Source: Siphonodentalium dalli (lineage: Eukaryota; Mollusca; Scaphopoda; Gadilida; Siphonodentaliidae). From it: a stretch of DNA of 64,000 bases. The translations under genes were made by a program, and so were the position numbers. The stretch's first letter is position 1. Each line of letters begins with the position of its first letter. Shown here piece after piece: positions 58,530 through 64,000 of this stretch. The stretch covers positions 142,680,351 through 142,744,350 of the forward strand of contig CP136062.1 of the NCBI GenBank assembly GCA_032622095.1. The letters are read 5' to 3'. A model generated the notes under the pieces. The model saw only the letters and a program-made list of their open reading frames with translations, made no database searches and was not told the origin of the DNA.

Positions 58530-61500
58530 GTTTGGTCACCATCAAACCATAGTATCAGTAAATCACATCTGCTAGAACTGGTTGAGAGGTTTTTAAAATT
58601 AATTTTCTATTATATAGTTGTTTACCTTTGTCCGTTTTGATTGGTTAGTCGCCATTAAACTCGTGGATCCATGGAAACTTTTAGCGTAATTCGTTCAACT
58701 GTCTCGAACGAGATATTCCTCTGTCACAGTTTAGTACCATGAGGGGTTCGATCTAATACCTACTCTCTCTATAATTTGAGTAAACACATACAAAACATTT
58801 ATGACTACATCATCAGTGCTATTGCAGGTCTGACAATCAAGATGATCTAAACGCTGTCATGTTGGATGCGCATGGCATTACATATAAATCGAATTACTAA
58901 CAAAACTATGAAGAAATCTAATTTTGTAGCCGTATGCAATCACTCAAACTTCTGTTCAGAAATGAGCTGGAATTTCAGCGATCTTCATTCAAAATCGTTT
59001 TAACAAGGTTTAAAAACTGTTCTGTCTCAGAATGATAACCCGAGCGGTTGATTTGAATACATCGCTGCTGTACCGATTTCACCAAGCAACTCGAAATTTT
59101 CTTGAGGACAATCGTTCTTTTCTTACATAAATTCGTGCATTATGGCCCAGCATTGTTGTCGGGGGGGGGGGATTAAAATAACACGTTTAACGTGACTTAA
59201 AACTTCAAATCATTCTATGTTGTTTATCATACAATATAAAAGATTGCCTGTTTAGAGCCACTGGATGCCCGTCGATGTAAGTAATAGTGCAAGCGTGAGC
59301 GTGTGAAGGAGTGTATGCCTGAATGTGTGTATCAGATGAATATTATCTATTGTATCCAACATGTAAACCATTCATCTTGTATGTAAAATCATCTGACTGT
59401 TTCAATAATAATTAAAAAAAACCCATTGTTGTCGGGAAATATACACGGCGAACTAATGTAGAAGCAACGTGACTATTCGATTCGCATCCGCCGAACAAAT
59501 TAAACCCACATTAACGTATTTTTAAATTTCGTAGTCACCTTTCATCCATTACAATCAACACACAAAGACACCATGTGGGATCTACACTGAGGGTATTCAA
59601 ATAAAGTTTCTATTAGAGAGTTGTATTCCCTCTGAACGCCATATACACCGATTGGCTAGAATCCCGAGTAAACTCGCTTGGCTATAGCGTCCATAGAACA
59701 AATTGTTTGTAACTCGTTCATTGGTCGTCAAGGAGATACCTTTAGTTCTATGTTTTGACAGAGCGGGGAGTCGCTCTAACTCGTCAATCTGGCTATAACT
59801 TAAAATAAAACCGTTATCACTATATAAATTGCAGCCAATAAAATCCAGTGATTAATTTTCCGTATGCAATCACTCAAACTTCCGTTCAGTCAAGAGCGGA
59901 AATTTCAACGAGCAATAATTCAAAATCGCTTATAACAAGGTTTAAAAACGGAACTGTTCTGTCTCAGAATGATAACCCGAGCGATTGGTTCGAAGACATC
60001 GCTGTTGCACCGACTTCATCAATCAACAATTTTCATGAGGACAATCGTTCTTTTCTCACATAAACTCGTGCATTATGGCCCAGCATTGTTGTCGGGAAAT
60101 ATACACAGCGAACTAATGTGGAAGCGACGTGAATGTTCGATCCGTATCCGCAGAACAAATTAAACCCACATTGAGGTATTACAATTTCGGAGTCACCTTT
60201 CATCCATTACAATCAACACACACAGACGCCATGTGGGATCTACACAGAGGGTATTCAAATAAATTGTCTATTAGAGAATTGTATTCCTTCTGAACGCCCT
60301 ATACCCCGATTGGCTAGATTCCCGAGTAAACTCGCGTAGGCTATAGCGTCCATAGAACAAATAATTTGAAACTCTTTCATTAGTCGTCAAGGAGATACCC
60401 TTAGTTCTATGTTTTGACAGAGTGGGGAGTCGCTATAACTCATCAATCTGGCTTTTACTTAAACTAAAACCGTTATCACTATATATCTCCGTTGGTAATA
60501 CGTGTTCGTGTGTCAAGACGATCTAAACAATTATAATGTCAGCCGACCATGAAATTGTACACGTTTTAATTATAAATACTCACAAAACATGGATAAATCG
60601 AAATTGCAGCCAATAAAATCAAGAGATTAATTTTCCGTATGCAATCACTCAAACTGCCGTTCAGTCAAGAGCATAAATTTCAACGAGCAATAATTCAAAA
60701 TCGTTTATAACAAGGTTTAAAAACGGAACTGTTCTGTCCCAGAATGATAAACCGAGCGATTTGTTCGAAGACATCGCTGTTGCACCGACTTCATCAATCA
60801 ACAATTTTCCTGAGGACAATATCACAATAATCGTTCCTTTCTCACATTAACTCGTGCATTATGGCCCAGTATTGTTGTCGGGAAATTAACAGAGCGGACT
60901 AACGTGGAAGCGACGTGACCATTCGATCCACAGCCGCCGACCAAATTAAATCCACATTAACGTATTAAACATTTCGGAGTCACCTTCCATTACAATCAAC
61001 ACACCAAGACGTCTTGTAGGATCTACACTATTCTGTCACCATCAAACCAACATACGAAGTTTCAGAAATCCCATCGGTCACGGAACTGGAGGAGAGGGTT
61101 TTCAAATAAATGTTCTACAGTATTAGAGAGTTGTATTCCTTCTGAACGCCCTATATCCAGATTGGCTAGAGCTCCGAGTAAACTAGCGCAGGCTATATAT
61201 AGCCTCCACAGAACACATTGTTTGTAACTCGTTCATTAGTCGTGAAGGAGATACCTTTAGTTCTATATTTTGACAGAGTGGAGAGTCGCTCTAACTCCTT
61301 AATCTGGTTATAACTTAAAATAAAATCGTTATCACTATATATCTTCGTTGGTAATACATGTGTGTCAAGACGATCTAAACAAATATTTAATGGCATGCGC
61401 ACGACCATGAAATTATACACGTTATAATTATAAATACTCACAAAACATGGAGAAATCGAAATTTCAGCCAATGCAATCCATTTATTAACTTTCCGTATGC

Positions 61501-61800
61501 AATCACTCAAACTTCCGTTCAGTCAAGAGCGGAAATTTCAACGAGCATTCATTCACAATCGTTTTTTACAAGGTTTAAAAACGGAACTGTTCTGTCTCAG
61601 AATGATAACCTGTGCGATTGAATCGAAGACACCGAGTTCATCAATCAACAATTTTCCTGAGGACAATAATCGTTCTTTTCTCACATTAACTCGTGCATTA
61701 TGGCCCCAGTATTGTTGTCGGGAAATGAACAGAGCGGACTAATGTGGAAGCGACGTGACTATTCGATCCGCATCCGCCGAACAAATTAAATCCACATTAA
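58530..61800 (+). repeat. Tandem repeat of ~0.66-0.86 kb units, four copies
   Basis: The anchor CCGTATGCAATCACTCAAAC occurs at about 58927, 59862, 60636 and 61494. Shared blocks follow in the same order: GAACTGTTCTGTC, CAGAATGATAACCC, CGTGCATTATGGCCC, AAATTAAACCCACATTAA, GATTGGCTAGA, CCGTTATCACTATAT. Spacing differs because unit 1 has a 273-bp insertion and lacks about 113 bp, and unit 3 has an extra ~84 bp (CACCATCAAACCAACATACG). Frames within are not conserved between units. Confidence 0.92.
59164..59423 (+). mobile_element. Retroposed insertion with 13-bp target duplication
   Basis: Interrupts unit 1. CATTGTTGTCGGG occurs on both sides (59151-59163 and 59424-59436), while the other three units have it once. 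The insert begins with a G run and ends CAATAATAATTAAAAAAAAC, an A-rich tail, as expected of target-primed reverse transcription. No A/B boxes or ORF recognised; the source RNA is unknown. Confidence 0.85.
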
Positions 61801-61843
61801 ATTGAAGATTATCCGCCTCGAGGTGTCGATAACTGGTGTTTTC

Positions 61844-61860
61844 TGCCGCTAGATGGCACC
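61844..61860 (+). promoter_or_regulatory. CTCF-like motif
   Basis: TGCCGCTAGATGGCACC fits the conserved bilaterian CTCF core (CCNNTAGNTGGCNC type). It lies in the ~280-bp gap between the tandem repeat and the hAT-like element. A single motif match, not proof of binding. Confidence 0.4.
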
Positions 61861-62085
61861 GTTGATTGGCTGTTATTGCTGATTTATTGAGAGTAATATA
61901 CTTCTATGCCTTCTTCATTGTGGTCTGGTGATCAAATGAGAAACTGCCTCCGCGGAATCCTGACATCGGCGCGGTGGCTCCAGACAAGTTCCACTCAAAC
62001 GTCTCGTGCAGAGCTGGTCTTTCATATCCGTTGCAGTGGGCTATCAAATGTCTTCATCCAAGTCACTTTTATTTGACGGAACAAT

Positions 62086-63321
62086 CAGGGATGTGGCTAG
62101 AGGGTCTCCGCTGGGGGGGGTGTCCACCTTGGGAATTTCCAACTGCACCCCCCCCCCCCGCCCCCCTTGAGTCGCAATCACACCAACACAACTTTTTGAA
62201 TAATTCCATTTGCACCCCCCCCCCCTTGAGTCGGAATCACACCGACACAACTTTTTGCATAATTCCATTTGCACCCCCCCCCCCTTGAGTCGAAATCATA
62301 CCAACACAACTTTTTGCATATTTCCATTTGCACCCCCCCCCCTTGTACCTCATGCTCAGGCCTAATTTCCTATATATTCATAAGCCATGCTTCTATTTTC
62401 CCAGTATGACAACATTAAGATATTTTAACCTGAAAATTGCCCCCAAAAAAAACAACTAGTGATCTAATTCCAGACAAATGCACACAGCTACCGACAACAG
62501 ACCAGGAAACACCGGGCCGATCATGGTTGTTCGGCCCGGTGTGAGAAAATTTTGAAAACTATACAAGAAAATCGCAAATCCTAGCATCAAGACTGGCCTC
62601 AACTGAAGCTTTCCTAGTGTTGGAAATTTCAAACCTCATACTCCCCCTCAGGTTGGAAAATTCTTCAACTGATGACCATTTATGTCTACAAGTTTGACCA
62701 AATGTAGTAAAATATTGTTTTGCTAAACTAATTAGCAGTTTTGTATTGGCCATGTGAATGGGGCAATGACACACCGGGCCGACCATGGTTCGGCCCGGTG
62801 TGCGAAAATTTTGAAATCTGAACAAGAAAATCGCAAAATCCTAACATCTAGACTAGCCTCAAGCCTTCCTACTGTTCAAAATTTCAAACCCTACACCCCC
62901 ACTTAGGTTGGAAATTTTCCAACTGATGACAATTCCAATGACAATGTTGACCAATTGTATGACAATATTGTTTTCTTAAATTAACTAGAAGTTTTTGACT
63001 GGCCACGGGGGAGAGACCAGGACACAAGCTTTCCAAGTGTTGGAAATTTCCAACCTGTCACCCCCCTAAGGTTGGAAAATTTCCAACTGATGACCATTTT
63101 TGACCAAAAATAGGAACATATGCAAATATTGGTCGAAAAACAATAAATTCCCCCAAAAAATTGTTTTATAATCAAACTACAAGAACATTTTCAACCTATT
63201 GTTGGTGTGAAATTTCGTTGTGGCAGGTATGAAATTTCCAACTATTGAAAATATAGCTCTCTGCTGGGGGGGGGGGTGAGACACCCCCCCCCCCCACACC
63301 CCCCCTCTAGCCACATCCCTG
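62086..63321. mobile_element. Non-autonomous hAT-like element, copy 2
   Basis: Starts CAGGGATGTGGCTAGAGGG and ends CTAGCCACATCCCTG, flanked by a perfect 8-bp duplication GGAACAAT (62078-62085 and 63322-63329). Same family as 4713-6194 but without the nested element. Near the left end three 60-bp units (CTTGAGTCGGAATCACACC with long C runs, 62140-62345) are expanded where copy 1 has one. Two hairpins CACCGGGCCG/CGGCCCGGTG (around 62509-62543 and 62772-62803). Non-coding. Confidence 0.94.
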
Positions 63322-63329
63322 GGAACAAT

Positions 63330-64000
63330 AGCCACAGAAGTGCAGATAATTATCGTCCGTCTAGTCGCGGTGAGTGTCTCCCAAAACTGTCCACCTATAT
63401 AGCATATAGGTGGTTGAGTGGCCCGTTGTAAAACAAACTTGACAACACATATTTTCCTTTGACTATTGCCAAGACCCTCGTAATGGACAACATAATAAAC
63501 AATTATAAATTTCAACATTGAAACAGTTGACATCAAATTTGACGTTATGCGATAGGCTGAGCTTGTTCCGATTTATTTAGAGGATATCTAGGGTTTTTGG
63601 GGTCGATAACGAAAATTATCTCATGAGTGACAGAGATAAATGTCTATTTTTGCGAGCGAATGTGGGCACGAATGTGATCATTTTAATTTCCAATCAAAAG
63701 CACTTAGATTCTCTTTTTATTATACGGGTTTACAGATATATTCATCATTTATAACAATTAATGTTCTCAATTTCACCTTCAATCGAGGCACTAAAATCAA
63801 AAGCGGATGTTGAAAGTTGGGCGACGACTCTTTATCCCTGTCTATTCTGAACATTAAACATTAAACATTATAACATTAAACATTGGAGTAGTCTATCATT
63901 CATGTGGAGGTGCAGGACGATTCATATTCATCTGAACATTTCCTAAGGGAACTACTCGTCAATGAGTATATTTAGTAAATAAAGGGTCAAACCAACGGCG
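63330..64000. other. Unassigned intergenic sequence
   Basis: ATTAAACATT recurs several times near 63850-63885. No other feature recognised up to the window edge. Confidence 0.5.

Overview
The window is AT-rich, repeat-dense nuclear DNA of an animal, most likely a marine invertebrate. Reasons: long non-coding stretches, two metazoan-type non-LTR retrotransposon fragments, many MITE-like and foldback elements, microsatellites, and one bilaterian-type aminergic GPCR gene. There is no bacterial gene organisation. I cannot name the phylum from sequence alone; a 5-HT4-type receptor fits an ambulacrarian, cephalochordate or lophotrochozoan.

Layout. 0-9 kb: a 60-bp minisatellite, a palindromic MITE, a 1.5-kb hAT-like element with a second element nested in it, a (CT)n run and another MITE. 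9.8-11.1 kb and 20.8-22.1 kb: two copies, in opposite orientation, of a 1.3-kb foldback element. 14.0-18.9 kb: a 22-bp satellite array split by three head-to-tail copies of a dispersed repeat, the first of which is itself split by a 5'-truncated LINE with an intact 506-codon reverse transcriptase ORF. 19.5-20.8 kb: a degenerate direct duplication. 24-28.1 kb: a short palindrome, a dead CR1/L2-type LINE and detached LINE 3' ends. 29.9-41.35 kb: a very large imperfect palindrome whose core is present as three almost identical 2,570-bp tandem units, with a nine-copy ~163-bp array in one arm. 43.0-45.3 kb: a 2.3-kb foldback element with an imperfect 8-bp target duplication. 48.4-49.5 kb: the only convincing host gene, a single-exon 5-HT4-like serotonin receptor on the minus strand, bracketed by small inverted-repeat elements. 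50-57 kb: more MITEs, a foldback element with 16-bp repeat arms, a piggyBac-like MITE and a two-hairpin palindrome. 58.5-61.8 kb: a four-copy tandem repeat with a retroposed insertion. 62.1-63.3 kb: a second hAT-like element with a perfect 8-bp target duplication.

The genes do not form a pathway. The receptor would act at the cell surface; the rest is mobile or satellite DNA. The dominant theme is inverted repeats: several families of long palindromes, some with tandem repeats at the axis or in the arms, plus many short hairpins. The least ordinary object is the 11.5-kb palindrome with the triplicated core. Stretches not listed as features held nothing I could recognise.
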